In this document: positions 45,329 to 56,851 of the stretch, piece after piece
Position numbering within the stretch: the stretch's first letter is position 1
How the letters are laid out: each line of letters opens with the position of its first letter
Assembly: GCF_014898055.3 (NCBI RefSeq)
Contig: NW_023601104.1
Span: 73,453,106-73,517,105 of the forward strand
Source of the DNA: Talpa occidentalis
Taxonomy: Eukaryota > Chordata > Mammalia > Eulipotyphla > Talpidae
DNA: 64,000 nucleotides
Reading direction: 5' to 3'
Notes under the pieces: generated by a model
Told to the model about the DNA's origin: nothing
Database searches by the model: none
Seen by the model: the letters and a program-made list of their open reading frames with translations, nothing else
Translations under genes and position numbers: made by a program

Positions 45329-46352
45329 TTATTCATCCCTCTGTGGTTCTGGCTTTAGGATTCCTTGTAGTGTTTTTTGGAGTGGGGGTTTAGTCGTAAT
45401 GAAATTCCGGAGTTTCTCTTTGTCTGGGAAGGTCCATATTCTTTCTTCATGGAGGAAAGAGAGCTTTTCAGGATAGAGTATTCTTGGTTGGCATCTGTTT
45501 TCTTGGAGTCTGTTGACTATGTCCCTCCACTCTCTCCTTGCCCGTAGTGTTTCTTCAGAGAAGTCTGATGTCAGCCTGATTGGTTTCCTTTGAATGTTAT
45601 CTGTTTCTTCCCTCTTGTCAGCTTCATTATTTTTTCCTTGTCCTGGATTCTTGGGAGCTTTACTGTTATGTGTCTTGCTGTGTTTTTCCTTTCGTCGTGG
45701 AAGTTTGGTGTTCTTCTTGCTTCTTGTATATCAATTTTCAGCTCGTTCTTCGCATTTGGGAAGTTCTCTTCAATTATCTCCTGGAATATTTTCTCTGTTC
45801 CTACATCTCTCTCCTCTCCTTCTGGAATTCCTATAACTCTTATATTTCCTTTCCTCATGGAGTCAGATAATTCCTGAAGTCTTTCTTCATTCTTTTTCCT
45901 TCGTACTTCTCTTTCCTTTTCTGTTTTGGTTCTTTTTATTTTTGTGTCTTCAAGAGTACTTATTCGTTCTTCCATTTCATCTATTCTGCTTTCATTGCTT
46001 TCCCAGAGTTCTTTAGTTCCTCCATTAATTCTTTGATCTCCTGCATTTCTTTTACTTCCCTCTTTAGGGACTCAATTTTATTCTTCTGACCATTGTTTTC
46101 CCTCTTTAGGGACTCAATTTCCTTCTTCTGATCTATCACTTTTTTAATCATGGCAATTTTAAATTCTCTTTCTGAAAGGCTCAGAAGTTCTTCCAAGTTG
46201 CTGTTGTTGCAATCTGGGGAGTGGTTTTCTTTTTGTGGTGTGCTTCTTTCCTGAGGAGTTGTTAGGTTGCGTGTGGTTCTTCTACTCCCTACTGTCTGTT
46301 TTCTAATTTGTCGTATGCATTGGGACACTGTGTTGCTCGGACTGGGTGGCAT
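45329..46352 (-). pseudogene. L1-D ORF1 (RNA-binding chaperone), two frameshifts
   Basis: The start at 46352 is chosen at MPPSPSNTVSQCIRQ because L1-A has the same beginning. The in-frame ATG 45 bases upstream is not shared. The coiled coil (repeats of EIESLKRE) is at 46000-46150, the RRM (GNIRVIGIPEGEE) near 45840 and the C-terminal domain (QPRILYPEKLSF) near 45490. One T is lost at about 46008 and one base at about 45570. The length of about 341 codons agrees with L1 ORF1. The middle piece 45571-45975 is open for 134 codons. Confidence 0.88.
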
Positions 46353-47599
46353 CTTGGGTGAACTTCTCCGCTCCTCTCTGGCTCCTCCAGGAGCCATCTC
46401 TGGCTTCTGGGGGAGCTTTCTGCTGGTTTTAGGCAGTTTTTACTGAAGAAATGTCCCTGTTCTAAAATGGCGAAGCGGGATGCAGTCCCTGCGCCTCCGG
46501 TTTCAGGCACACTCTTCTGCGCACCCGGTCTGCCCCAGACGTGGGTGCCTGCTCCCTCTGTGGGCTCAGACTGCTGGTCGGAAGGGGCCTGGCATGGGCT
46601 AACTTCCCGGCTGGCCACTGGGTCCTCCAGAAGCCTTCTGCCCTTTTCAAGCAGTCTTAAGAAATTTCCTGTTCTATGGGGTGTTAGTGACTTTTTTTTT
46701 CTGGTCGCTAGGTGGCGCCAGAGATCTCTCCTATTGTCCTTGGGGGGCTGTTTTTCGCCTCCCCCCACCCCGTGGGACAGGGAACAGAGTGGGAATGGTA
46801 GGGTAAACCTCAACAGCTTTGGGGTGCTGTGTCTGCCTTGTGCCCCACCGTCGTGGAGAACCCACGCCCCAAATTTCGTGCCCCGGGTCTCAGTTCCAAA
46901 GCCCTCAGGTCCAGGACGCGGGCTGTAGCCCAGTTCAGTGGCGCGGGAATGGCACCTTTTGCACCCTGCTCCCGTGCCTGGGCGCCTGTTTCCTGCTCAC
47001 TCAGGGAGGGACTTTCACCCCCGTGAGGGCCTCCGCGCGTCTCCCCGCAAGCCTAGGTCGCAGGCGCGGGGCCCTGGGCAGCGGCGATCCCGGTCTGCAC
47101 TTGCTTTTCAAGCGCGCCAAGCGCTCCGCTTTTCCGCGCAAGCTTACCGGCAGCCCGGGCTGTGTGCGCGTCTCCCGGGGTCTTTGTTCTTCTCTAATGG
47201 CGCCCGGAGCCGTTCGCTCACCGCCGCGGCGGATCCTGCAGGGTTCTCCACAGCTCCCGTTCACGGGGTGTGGTGGCTGCAATAGTTCCTTTCCACTCCC
47301 AGTCCCGCTTGCTGCATCGTTTGTTCTTGTTGGTCGTTTTGGTTTGTTGTTTTCCTCCTCTCTGCCGGTCGGAGAGTGCTGCCTCTGTGGGTGGGGGAGG
47401 GGAGCAGGGTTCTGTGCTTCCCTCCCTTCTGGTCCTCTTTTATGGCAACTTTCTTCTTCGGGTAGTTTGCTGGAGTCGCCCGTTTATCTTCCGTGTCCCA
47501 GTTCTCACTGGGACCTGCCGCTTTTCCTCCCTATTCACTTTTTTTAATGGGAGATCTTACTCGCAGCATCTCCTCGCCGCCATGTTGCTCCGCCCCCTC
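46353..47599 (-). promoter_or_regulatory. L1-D 5' UTR and internal promoter
   Basis: CpG-rich, especially 46830-47599, in contrast to the AT-rich surroundings. The 5' terminus has a GC box (complement of CCGCCCC, 47590-47596) next to the YY1 site. A 174-codon minus-strand ORF (46289-46813) overlaps the ORF1 start in another frame. A 242-codon plus-strand ORF (46819-47547) runs antisense. The family uses the 5' UTR as an internal RNA polymerase II promoter; activity here is not shown. Confidence 0.85.
47576..47587 (-). promoter_or_regulatory. YY1 site at the L1-D 5' end
   Basis: CAACATGGCGGC on the minus strand (GCCGCCATGTTG on plus) is an exact YY1 core, 12 bases from the L1 5' terminus. In human L1 the equivalent site fixes the transcription start. 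Confidence 0.88.
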
Positions 47600-47613
47600 C
47601 CTTTCTCTTTTCT

Positions 47614-48410
47614 GATACATGTATTGTAACTATAAACTTCAGCTTACAAAATCTGATATGCAGCCTTTTTATCATGCACTTTGTTGATTTTTGATTTTTA
47701 GAAGAATATTTTAAAATCTTCAAATGTATGGATTTTCATATCATTATTTAGTTAAATTTTGTAGTACTGTTTTGTAGAACCTTGTTTTATAACCCCTCTA
47801 TCTAGTATTAGTTCCTGGTACTTCAGAGGCATTTAATATCTGTTTAATTGAATCCTTTAAGAATAAGTCACATAACTGTGCCTTCTTTTTTTAATATTTT
47901 GAATCATACTGTTGAAGGAGAATAACTGCTAATCATAGTTAGGAAGTAGTGCTGCTTCTTTCTTCTGCCATGATTTACTTCATATCCAATAACAAATAAG
48001 GAGACACATGGCTTAAATGACTTCCAGAAAGTTAGGTTGAATATACCACAAAGTTTGAAGGATACCTTGAAATTTCATTGACCGGCTTTGACTTAGAGGA
48101 GTAAGAACAGGTACGGTGAATGTTATAATTCTGCATATATCTCAGATATGTCCACTACGCTTATCACTTATTAAGTCTGCAGTTTTGAATATAGCATGCA
48201 CCATGTGCCTTATATTTTGTCAGAATAAGTTTTTTGAAGTTGCCTATAAGTAAGTACTACAGTCACATACTTTTACCAAAGAGCCATAGATGAAAGACCC
48301 AGTTTCTCCTTCTTCAAGGGGCATGATGTTTTCTTGAGCATTTTTTTAGGAAGTATACTATATGCATAGTTCAGCCGAACTATCTTCATATAAATAGAAA
48401 ATTTGCCCTA
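47614..48410. other. Mostly unassigned DNA
   Basis: TTAGTTCCTGGTACTTCAGA at about 47808, followed by TTTAATATCTG, hints at an L2/MIR 3' end but is weak. No gene was seen. Confidence 0.4.
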
Positions 48411-48414
48411 GTTT

Positions 48415-48530
48415 TCCCTTGAAGAATTTTATTGATTTCTGCTCTTATATATAATTATCATCTCACTTCTAATTTTGGATTTATTTTCTTTTTTCTTAAA
48501 TTGTGCATTAATTTCTTTAATTTTCATCAT
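48415..48530 (-). mobile_element. Ancient L1 ORF2 fragment (antisense)
   Basis: TTATTGATTTCTGCTCTTAT followed by a TTTTGGATTTATTTTCTTTT stretch follows the antisense endonuclease-RT linker of L1. Confidence 0.55.
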
Positions 48531-49039
48531 AACTTTCCTTAATTCCAAAAGGAAGTTAGATAGTGATATCCGAAGTCATAAGCAAGTAAGTTCATCTCTC
48601 AACTTGGGTTTGGCCATCTTAACTATTGGACACATTCGCTAAAGATAAGTCTGCTTTTTCTCTGATACATTTGTCATACAATGAGAACATATTATGATGA
48701 CATTTTATTGGTCTTAGGAGTAAAATAAGAGACACTTCAAGGAGAGCAAATCTTTAACCCCATCTGGATCAGAAAATACCCCAATTTAAATGCATATTCA
48801 TGAGTGGACCAAGTTTAGAAGATATTCTTCTAAACCAGCCTATGGAAGATATTCTTCATCCACAATACTGATTTTGGAGGAATAATAAGTTTCCTTGCTT
48901 TAAGCAAAGTTTTAGGATGACAGCAATAACCACTTGATACAAATATGTCTATTTTGTTGAAAAAGTACTTTAAATCAAGTGCTGTTTCAATATCTTTTGT
49001 CATAGTCCAAAAATAAATTTGTGGCTATTACCAGACACT

Positions 49040-49630
49040 TTCCATACCACTTGCCCAGTCCCACCTTAGGCAGCCATAGTCTTTTTATTCTTGCCTATTC
49101 TGGACTTGTTATATGAATAGAATGGTACAACATGCAGTTATTTTGTATTTGTGGTTTTTTTCCCACTTAGTTTGTTAGTATAGAAAAAGATGCTAACTTA
49201 ATATCTTGCCAATCCTGATTCACACATGAAATATAGGAAGAAAAGCGTATTAATAGAAATACATTTTATATTGCTCTCAGGTATAGCAATGTAGAATAGC
49301 ATATAGTGTTAGTATTTACATTGTAATAAGTATCAGTACTTTATTCTTTATTTTTGAATACTATTCCATTTTATGAATATACTACATTTTATTTAACCAT
49401 TACTTTAGTTAATGAGTTGTTTCCACTTTTAGATTACTATCAGTAATGCTACCATGTTATATGAACATAGGTTTTCATTTCTCTTGGGTAAATACCTTGG
49501 AATAAAATTTCTGGGTCATAGGATAACTCTGTGTCTAACATTTTGAAAAACTATCAAACTTTTTTCCAAAATGACTGTACCTTTTTATATTCCCACTAGA
49601 AATTATGAAGGAGAATTAATGGTAATTTAA
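49040..49630 (-). mobile_element. Ancient L1 3' end (antisense)
   Basis: GGACTTGTTATATGAATAGA (49102), then AATACTATTCCATTTTATGA (49358), CTTGGGTAAATACC (49482) and GGGTCATAGGATAACTC, are diverged antisense L1 3'-end landmarks (compare ATTCCAT and GGGTAAATACC in L1-A). A short non-L1 block may lie at 49190-49330. Confidence 0.8.
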
Positions 49631-51555
49631 TTATAATCAATATTTAATTTGTGCTTTTGAAGTCTTTAATGTCATAAAACAGTAATAACAATAACTATAT
49701 GTAGAAGATGGTAATCAGAAATAAGCTGTTCTTGGCTTTAGAACATATGGATATAAAAACAGCATCCTTTGTAACCAGAGTTTGTTTTTCTATTTGTAAC
49801 TCACTTATTCGTGACAGCTTGACTTCCTGGTTTCTTTTCTCTCTAGATTTAGAATAATTTTCTTAATATAGTCTTATAGATCTCTATTTTGTGCTTGGCA
49901 TTACATGAATAGAAGTAAATGATTTCCATATATAGAATGGATGAATTATAACTGCATTTTCATTATTGGAGTGAAGCTTAGTTCCTCCTGTTGGAAAATT
50001 GGAGGGGATTTGGTTGGCAGTTAGCGGAGAAATTAGAATTGGGTTGTGGGTTTTAAAAGGGAAACATTTATTCTCCCCGCTCACTCTTTACCATGTTTTG
50101 TGGACTGTCAGGCCTTTCTCCATGCCCAACTACCTACTCCCCCTATTTTCCAATTACTGCTTCCTCCCCTTATTCAGTCCTAGATGTAATAGTTCACCAT
50201 TATTAATAGCTACATGGTGCTGTCCTATCCTTTAGTGGTTTATCTGAGCCGAGTCCATGCATTTATTAAACTCCTCTCTTACTTATTTAAGTGTAATTTC
50301 TTGCATATTAATATCTTAAAGTAATAGCCGCACAATTAAAATTTAAGATTTCAACTTAAGATTATCTGTTGATGGGATAATATTCTTTCTGTAATTTTTA
50401 GGAGATTAATTAGTTGATATCAGTTGAAGAAATGTGTGAGCTGAACCTTTTAAAATACAATTTTAAATCTTAACTTACCAGGAATTTCTAAAGTAGTGCA
50501 AATAATATAATGTCATAATAAGATCTTATTTTCTACAAATTATCTATAAAATTGTTAAAGAAACTAAATTTTACTTTCCATAGTAATTTTGTTGTAACAA
50601 TTCTCAATTTTGTACCCAGTAATAGACATGTTAGTAAAACTTGAAAAATATAATTGATAATTTTGTGATTTAGTTTAGTAAACATTAGAAATTTTATCTA
50701 TGAGTTGTGTTAAACTTTAATGCAATTGGTCTGTGACTTTCAAGAGTATAAAGTGATAGAGGTATAGAATATCAAAGAGAGTTTTATGCAAGCAAAATAC
50801 TTTTTTAAATTCAGTGGTATTTCCTAATAGGAATTAAATGTAGTTATTAGTGTGACGTTATTGACTACATTTACTTAATATTAAACTATTAGAGTATGAC
50901 TACCTAATAAAAGTTTTAAATGAAGTTTGCTATTGATTTAAATTTACATTATTAATTGGGCTTTGGGAGACTTTTCAAATCTGTCTCAGTGCTTGAAACC
51001 TTCCAAAAGAGAAGCAAGTGACAGACATTTTCCTAAGAAAATGAATAATAGAATAATAGACCTTTTCCTAAGAAGTTGTTTAAAGTATATTCCCGTTATT
51101 GGCAAAATTTCCATATGTTCCTTGTCCTTTGAATAGTAGATTTTAAAGAGTATTTGCCAACTGTTATTTTGTGATGATCTCTTCAGATTTCTTTTTGTAT
51201 AATTTATAGTTCTGTAAAATCTTACATTTGTGTGTGACTAGAATTATTTTGGTCACATATTTTTAAGGACTATAAAAATGGCTATGCCCCATGAATAGTA
51301 TCAGCTAATATATATCGCTACCCAAATTAGCATGCTTTTGTACCTTACGTTTTCAGCGCAGGTCAGGATTAGAAAGGTATTAACTTAAATACAGGGTGCT
51401 GATAGTCTCTAAAATGGATAAAAAGAAAAGAATAGTTATAAAATGATCCTTCTATCATGGCCCAAAAAAATATTTGGGATGGTAAATGAGCAAGAGATGT
51501 AAAGGGTAATACATGCCAGTGCTTACCTTCAGTCCTAACCTTCAAGAGTTTCTAC
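49631..51555. other. Unassigned, apparently single-copy AT-rich DNA
   Basis: The longest repeat-poor stretch of the window. No gene, splice-bounded ORF or RNA was recognised. Confidence 0.45.
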
Positions 51556-51560
51556 CTACC

Positions 51561-51838
51561 GGGCCTCCCGGTGGTGCAGCAGTTGAGCGCTGGGCTGCGA
51601 AGCTGTCTGCAGCCTCTCCAACGCTGGTTCAATCCCCGGCCACCAGCGAGGTTCCCACATGGCACGCAGACTTCTCCTGCCACGCCCTTTGCTCCCCTCA
51701 GCAGTATATTTCGCAGGTCTGCCTGTTCTCTTCCCCGCTCTGGCTCTGGTGAATTCCCTCGACCCCCCGCGCTTCTGACTGTGCCCAGTTCTTGTATAAA
51801 TAAATAAATAAATAAATAAATAAATCTTTAAAACAAAA
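51561..51838 (+). mobile_element. tRNA-derived SINE, full length
   Basis: The head is GGGCCTCCCGGTGGTGCAG, the B box GGTTCAATCCC, and the tail (TAAA)7-CTTT (51796-51829). No convincing TSD was found. Confidence 0.93.
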
Positions 51839-51989
51839 AAAGTGTGTTAAATATATTTGTGAATTTGTATTTTTAACCTTCATTGACTTTTAAAGTATTT
51901 ATAGAGAGTTTATAAATGTAGTATGCATTAATATGAATGTTCATTTGCATCTTTACAAGGCAATATTTAACAGCTAATAGTTATTTAGT

Positions 51990-52220
51990 ACTCATTTCAA
52001 GTTTACAAAATATCTTAACACTTTTTATTATTAGTTGTTCATAGTAATCCTGTGAAGTAGATGATGGTAATCCTGTGAGGTAGAAAATAGAATATCCTTT
52101 CTATTTTATGAGCAAGCTAAAATGCTTTTTACATAGAATAAATTATTTGCTGCAAGGACACAGATTTATAAGTGAGAGATCTAGATTTGAACTAATATGT
52201 TATTACTGTCTCTTAGAGTC
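51990..52220 (-). repeat. MIR SINE fossil with a small tandem duplication
   Basis: Antisense MIR order: AATCCTGTGAAGTAGAT, CTATTTTATGAGCAAGCTAA, GCAAGGACACAG and GATCTAGATTTGAACTA. The unit GGTAATCCTGTGA(A/G)GTAGA is doubled at about 52044-52085. Confidence 0.75.
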
Positions 52221-53495
52221 TTATACTAACTTTATATTATAAACTTTGTGCCATATACCCAGTTTTCATTAACTAAGGGATAGTTGCAAAATTAAGAAAC
52301 ATAAAATTATCATTATGTCATACAAATCAATAAATGAGTACTTTTTTATTTGATATGTGCTAAGAATATTAGGCAGCGTTGATACTAAACATGAATTTTC
52401 ATACGTCTAGGTTGTATCCATTTAAATATGAATCACATAAAAGAAAACAGAGCAGCATATTTCTTAGTTCTGCAAGGCAGGAATAGAAATTCATGGCAAT
52501 TAATGAGGAAGTAGCACACAGTGGTCTTTGAATTACCTAAATTAGTTTTGTTTTGTTTTGTTTTGTTTTTTGCATGTCCTACAAATACTTGAGTTCATAT
52601 CATTGAATTTTCTATTATTTCTCTAAAGCCATTTCAATTAGCAGTAATATAAGGAATGAAAGAGATGAAAACCTGCTAGAGCAAGATATTTTAGCTGAAA
52701 GTGGATGTTTGTGAGATGGGGGGTGCAAAATCCAGGAAAATATATCACATTCTCTGTGGCTATTTCTCACCTTTTTTATTTCTGAACCTGTAACTACTAA
52801 TTATGGTGGAAGTCACTGACTTCTTGCTGTCTCATGTCACTGAATCTTAGTCATATTGACTAATTTGTTTTAAAAACATGAAGTGTTGTAGATAAATCAA
52901 AGATGCCATATTTAGAAAAATGGGATTATTGAATATACATGAAAAGGAACTATCATTCTTATTATACATTCAAATTACTTTCATTTGTCAGCTTTGTTTC
53001 CTACTGGACTATAGAAGGAAAAGGACAGATAATTTCATAAATAGTTTAGAAAAGTGCAGATATGCATAATTGCAAAAAAAAATCACTAATTGAGAAGGCA
53101 AAGTAAACTACCAGTGTCAGTTACACTATGATTCAGTGGTGCATTGACCTTATCATCGAAATCCTAGAATTCCTCTTGTAGGTATTGACTATCTTTGTCA
53201 TTTGATCTGTAAACCTATTACTATCATATGGCTGCTATAGTATGTAGTTTTATGTGCTCAGAAATCATACACTCAAGTTGATATATAGTAAAATCAGAAG
53301 CTGCAAACTTAAATGTCTTCACTTACCAGACAACTATAAACATGCTAAGTGCCCTGGTATAAGACAATAGGAAGATTCAGGACCTGTGTTAGTCTAAAGA
53401 GTTCATTCTATGATTACAGGCATGTGCATATATATATATGTGTGCATCAAAGAATATATATATATATATATCAAAGAATTTGGGTAAGTATGGAT
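52221..53495. other. Unassigned DNA with simple repeats
   Basis: Contains (GTTTT)n at 52545-52571 and (TA)n at 53428-53440 and 53454-53471. ATCAAAGAAT is duplicated around the second TA run. No gene was seen. Confidence 0.5.
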
Positions 53496-53501
53496 CACAT
53501 T

Positions 53502-53767
53502 TTTTTTTTTTAAAGATTTATTTATTTATACAAGAACCTGGGTATAGGCCCGATGATGTGGGAGGGTGAGAGGATTCACCAGAGACAGTGCAGGGAACAG
53601 AACAGGCAAACTGATGAAATAGACTGCTGAGGGGAGCAGTGGGTGAGACTGGAGAGGTCTGCCGCGCCATGTGGGATTCTCACCAGCCGGGATTGAACCG
53701 GCACTGCAGAGGCTGTGGACAGCTTCACAGTGCAGCACTCAACCGCCTGTACCACCAGGGAGGCCCC
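53502..53767 (-). mobile_element. tRNA-derived SINE, full length
   Basis: Minus-strand copy with a TATAAATAAATAAATC tail and the B-box complement GGGATTGAACCGGC. The flanks CACATTTTTT and CCATGTTTT give only a weak TSD. Confidence 0.93.
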
Positions 53768-54029
53768 ATGTTTTCAATTCAGTTTTTGACACTGGGGATC
53801 AACTTTCAGGTTCCAAAAGGATTGTGAACTTAAAGGGATTAGTTCACAAACAGCTAAGGGCAAATAACCCTGTTTTTGTGAGAATGCTTTTAATTTTTCA
53901 ACATTTAGTATGATGTTACTCAGGATTTATTATATATCTCCTTAATCAGGTTGAGGAAATTCTCCTCTGTTTCTAGTTTACTTGAAGTTTTAGTTTTTGT
54001 TTATTTGACTCAGGAGTAGATATAGATGA

Positions 54030-54545
54030 TAAAGTGTTTATCTAATATCCATTGAGATGGCCTTTTTTTTTTTTTTTGAACTAACATTAAATCCTACTCC
54101 AGAATTTTTAGAATTTTTGCATTTATATTTTAAAAAGACATTAACCTAGTTTCATACTAAGTTGATGCTAGCATTGTAGAATATGTTGGGAAGCTTTCCA
54201 TCTTTGAGTCCTGGAATTGTTTATATAACATGAATTATCAATTAACTTACTGTTTTATAACTCCGATAAAAACTCTGTTATTTCTGCTGATGTTGCTTTT
54301 TTTATAGATGGATTTTCTCTGTCTTAAAAAACCTTTTAAACCTCTTTTTTTGTTAAGGGCCTTTAAAAAAAAGAACACTTAAATTCATCCTGTATCAGTT
54401 TTGTAATTCATATTTTCATTGAAAATATTTTATTTGCCTTAGTTTTTACAAATTTCTGAGCACAATAGTGCATATAGAATTATTGAATGACTTCATATTT
54501 TGTCTTTTTAAAAATATCTAATTTTTTTCATAATATTAGTTATAT
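54030..54545 (-). mobile_element. Ancient L1 ORF2 fragment (antisense)
   Basis: AGAATATGTTGGGAAGCTTT (54178), CTTTGAGTCCTGGAATTG and other diverged antisense RT-region words occur. The frame is lost. Confidence 0.5.
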
Positions 54546-54561
54546 TCAAAATTTTTATTTC

Positions 54562-54820
54562 TTTATTTTAGATTTATTTATACATACAAGAACTGGGGCA
54601 CAGTCCAGAGATGTGGGGTGAGAGGATTCATCAGAGGCAGAGTGGGTTACAGAACAGGCAGATTGACTGAGATGCCCTGCTAAGGGGAGCAGAGGGTGAG
54701 TCAGGAGAGGTCTGCTGCACTATGTGGGTCACCCCTGGCCAGGAATCAAACTTGTGCTGCAGTAGCTGCTGACAGCTTCACAGTGCTGCGTCTTAACTCC
54801 GTGTACCACCAGGGAGGCCC
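54562..54820 (-). mobile_element. tRNA-derived SINE, variant-head subfamily
   Basis: The head complement GCTGCGTCTTAACTCCGTGT groups it loosely with the GTTAAG-type copies. The flanks AAATTTTTATTTC and AAATTTTTTATTG are the TSD. Confidence 0.9.
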
Positions 54821-54831
54821 AAATTTTTTAT

Positions 54832-55685
54832 TGCTTAATGTTACCTAAATGAAACATAATTTATATAAGTGCATATTTTTTTACCCATTTAGGTTATTCC
54901 CAATTGATTAGTAAATAATCTAAATTCATATAACAGATAACAGCAGAAACCCAGTAATGGGTTTCTATAGCATTAGATTTTATAAGGTATATTCATCTAT
55001 AAATTATTTGCTTTTAACAACAAAGGTATGAAGTATGCAACTTGATAATTATTTTGTTTATTTTGCTGTTAATAAAATCCTGCCCTCTGGGAGATTAAGA
55101 AGTTGTTCGCAATAGAACTGTTTATCAAGTTGGTATTTTTTTGTTTTCTGTCTGGTGTTTTGCAAATGTATCTGAAATATGCATTCCAAATTTTCTTAAA
55201 ATATTGAGTACAAAGTGTTTAGACTTTTTTAAAAACAGGTCTTAATTATTCTTTCTTGATTTAATGTTCCTTGCTTCGCAATAGTCTTTTCTTTCTTATA
55301 AATCAGATCCTCATTATTTCATACATGAATTAATACTTTTTTTTTTTTGATGTTCTGTCAGCACTCTCTTCTTCATTCTCCAGTAATGCTTCCTAATCTT
55401 CCTTTGATGGTTAATTGTATCTGTCCAAAGGGACAGATATAATTGACTGACCAGATACACTTGACTGACCAAAGGGATAGACAGTTGCCTTTCAAAACCT
55501 CTTGAATATATTTTCTTTGTTTTTAGCCTTTTAAAAAATAACTTCTGGGTGTGACTGTGAAGGTGTTTCTGGAAGAGATTAGCATTTGATTCAGTAGAGT
55601 GAGTGAAAAAAGAGTGCATACTCACCAATATGAATAAGCATCATTCAGTCCACCAGGTGCCTGAAACAAAAAGGTTGAGGGCCCC
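54832..55685. other. Unassigned DNA
   Basis: No gene seen. GACTGACCA repeats at 55446-55472. The 104-codon minus-strand ORF 55314-55628 shows no recognisable domain. Confidence 0.4.
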
Positions 55686-55689
55686 TGGC

Positions 55690-56090
55690 AAATTCTTTTC
55701 ACTTTTTTCTTGACTAGGATGTCTGTTTTCTTCTGCCTTTGAACATTATAATTTCTGGTTCTTGGGCCTTGGGACTCCACGACTCACATCTCCAGTTCTG
55801 ATTTTTAGCCTCTTGACCTCAGTGTAGGAGCTATATCATCAGCTTCTCAGTTTCTCAGGCCCTTTGATTAGGATTGAATTATACTACTGGGTCTCCTGGC
55901 TTTGCAGCTTGGCTTGACTGTTGAACTTTTGATATCCTTGACATCATAAGCCAATTCTTATGATAATTCTAACCTGTTTTCTGTATCGATATCTATATTC
56001 TTATCCATATCTTCATCCTCATCCTATCCTTATCCTTAACTATATCCTTTTGGTTCTATTTCTTTGGAATACCCTGATATTATATACTTC
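55690..56090 (+). repeat. Ancient interspersed repeat, class not assigned
   Basis: GGTTCTTGGGCCTTGGGACT (55757), then AAGCCAATTCTTATGATAAT (55948) and TTTTGGTTCTATTTCTTTGG (56048), follow the end of a common mammalian repeat. I recognise the pattern but cannot name the family. Confidence 0.45.
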
Positions 56091-56533
56091 CTAAATCTGT
56101 TATGTTATTTTTCCACAGCAAAAAAATGTCATTTGCTCCTTATTTATGTAATGAAAACTGCTCTTACTCATCTTGGCACTTAAGATTTCCTTGTTCCTGC
56201 TCCTTTATGTCTTCCCAAACCTGTAAGACTACTTCATGTGAACACTCAACTTTTACTCTAGGTAGTATGTGTTGCTCCATACTACCTTAACTTAGACTCT
56301 GCTTCTCACATGAAGTGCTTTTCCTCTTTATTTCTACCTTTCTAAACTCAATCTATTTTAGGCACTAAATAAAATTCATTTTCTCTTTCAGGTCTTGAGT
56401 AGCCATTCTGGTCCACCCTGGCTTCTGTAATTCTGCAATTTGATAATTCTTATTGTCTGTGTTATACATTTTCAATGTAATTATATTTTTCTGTTCTAAT
56501 TATATCACTTCTCTACATATAGTGTCAGTTCTT

Positions 56534-56851
56534 TTTTTTAAAGATTTATTTATTTATTTATTTATGCAAGCACTGGGTACAGGCAGAAGCGCGGGAGGGT
56601 GAGAGAATTCACCAGAGCCAGAGCGGGGAGCAGAGCAGGCAGAAGGACTGAAGTACACTGCTGAGGGGAGCAGCGGGCGGCAGGAGAGGTCTGCGCGCCA
56701 TGCGGGATCCTCCTCCGGTGGCCGAGGAGCAGCCGGGGATCGAACCAGCACTGCAGAGGCCGCGGGGAGCAGCCGGGGATCGAACTGCGCTGCAGAGGCC
56801 GCGGGCAGCTTCGCAACCCAGCGCTCAACCGCTGTGCCACTGGGGAGGCCC
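56534..56851 (-). mobile_element. tRNA-derived SINE with a duplicated B box
   Basis: CpG-rich copy of the same subfamily as 29964. A 40-bp unit (56726-56765) is repeated in tandem at 56766-56804, so two B boxes occur in sense (GGTTCGATCCC and AGTTCGATCCC). The TSD TAGTGTCAGTTCTT at 56520-56533 and 56852-56865 is perfect. Confidence 0.95.

Larger units (their letters stand above)
41276..47599 (-). mobile_element. L1-D: full-length LINE-1
   Basis: A 6.32-kb minus-strand L1 with a perfect 14-bp TSD CCTTTCTCTTTTCT at 41262-41275 and 47600-47613. Order from right to left: a 1.25-kb CpG-rich 5' UTR that starts at GGAGGGGGCGGAGC with a YY1 site, ORF1, a 74-base A-rich spacer, ORF2, a short G-rich 3' UTR and an A-rich end. 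It is the only L1 here with its complete 5' end. Both ORFs are broken, mostly by single-base deletions in homopolymers and few substitutions. Confidence 0.96.

Noticed and set aside
46830..47599. CpG island that might mark a host gene promoter
   Set aside because: It lies wholly inside the L1-D 5' UTR and ends exactly at the L1 boundary and TSD.
55314..55628. 104-codon minus-strand ORF
   Set aside because: No domain, no codon signature and no supporting splice or promoter context. Such lengths are common by chance in 64 kb.
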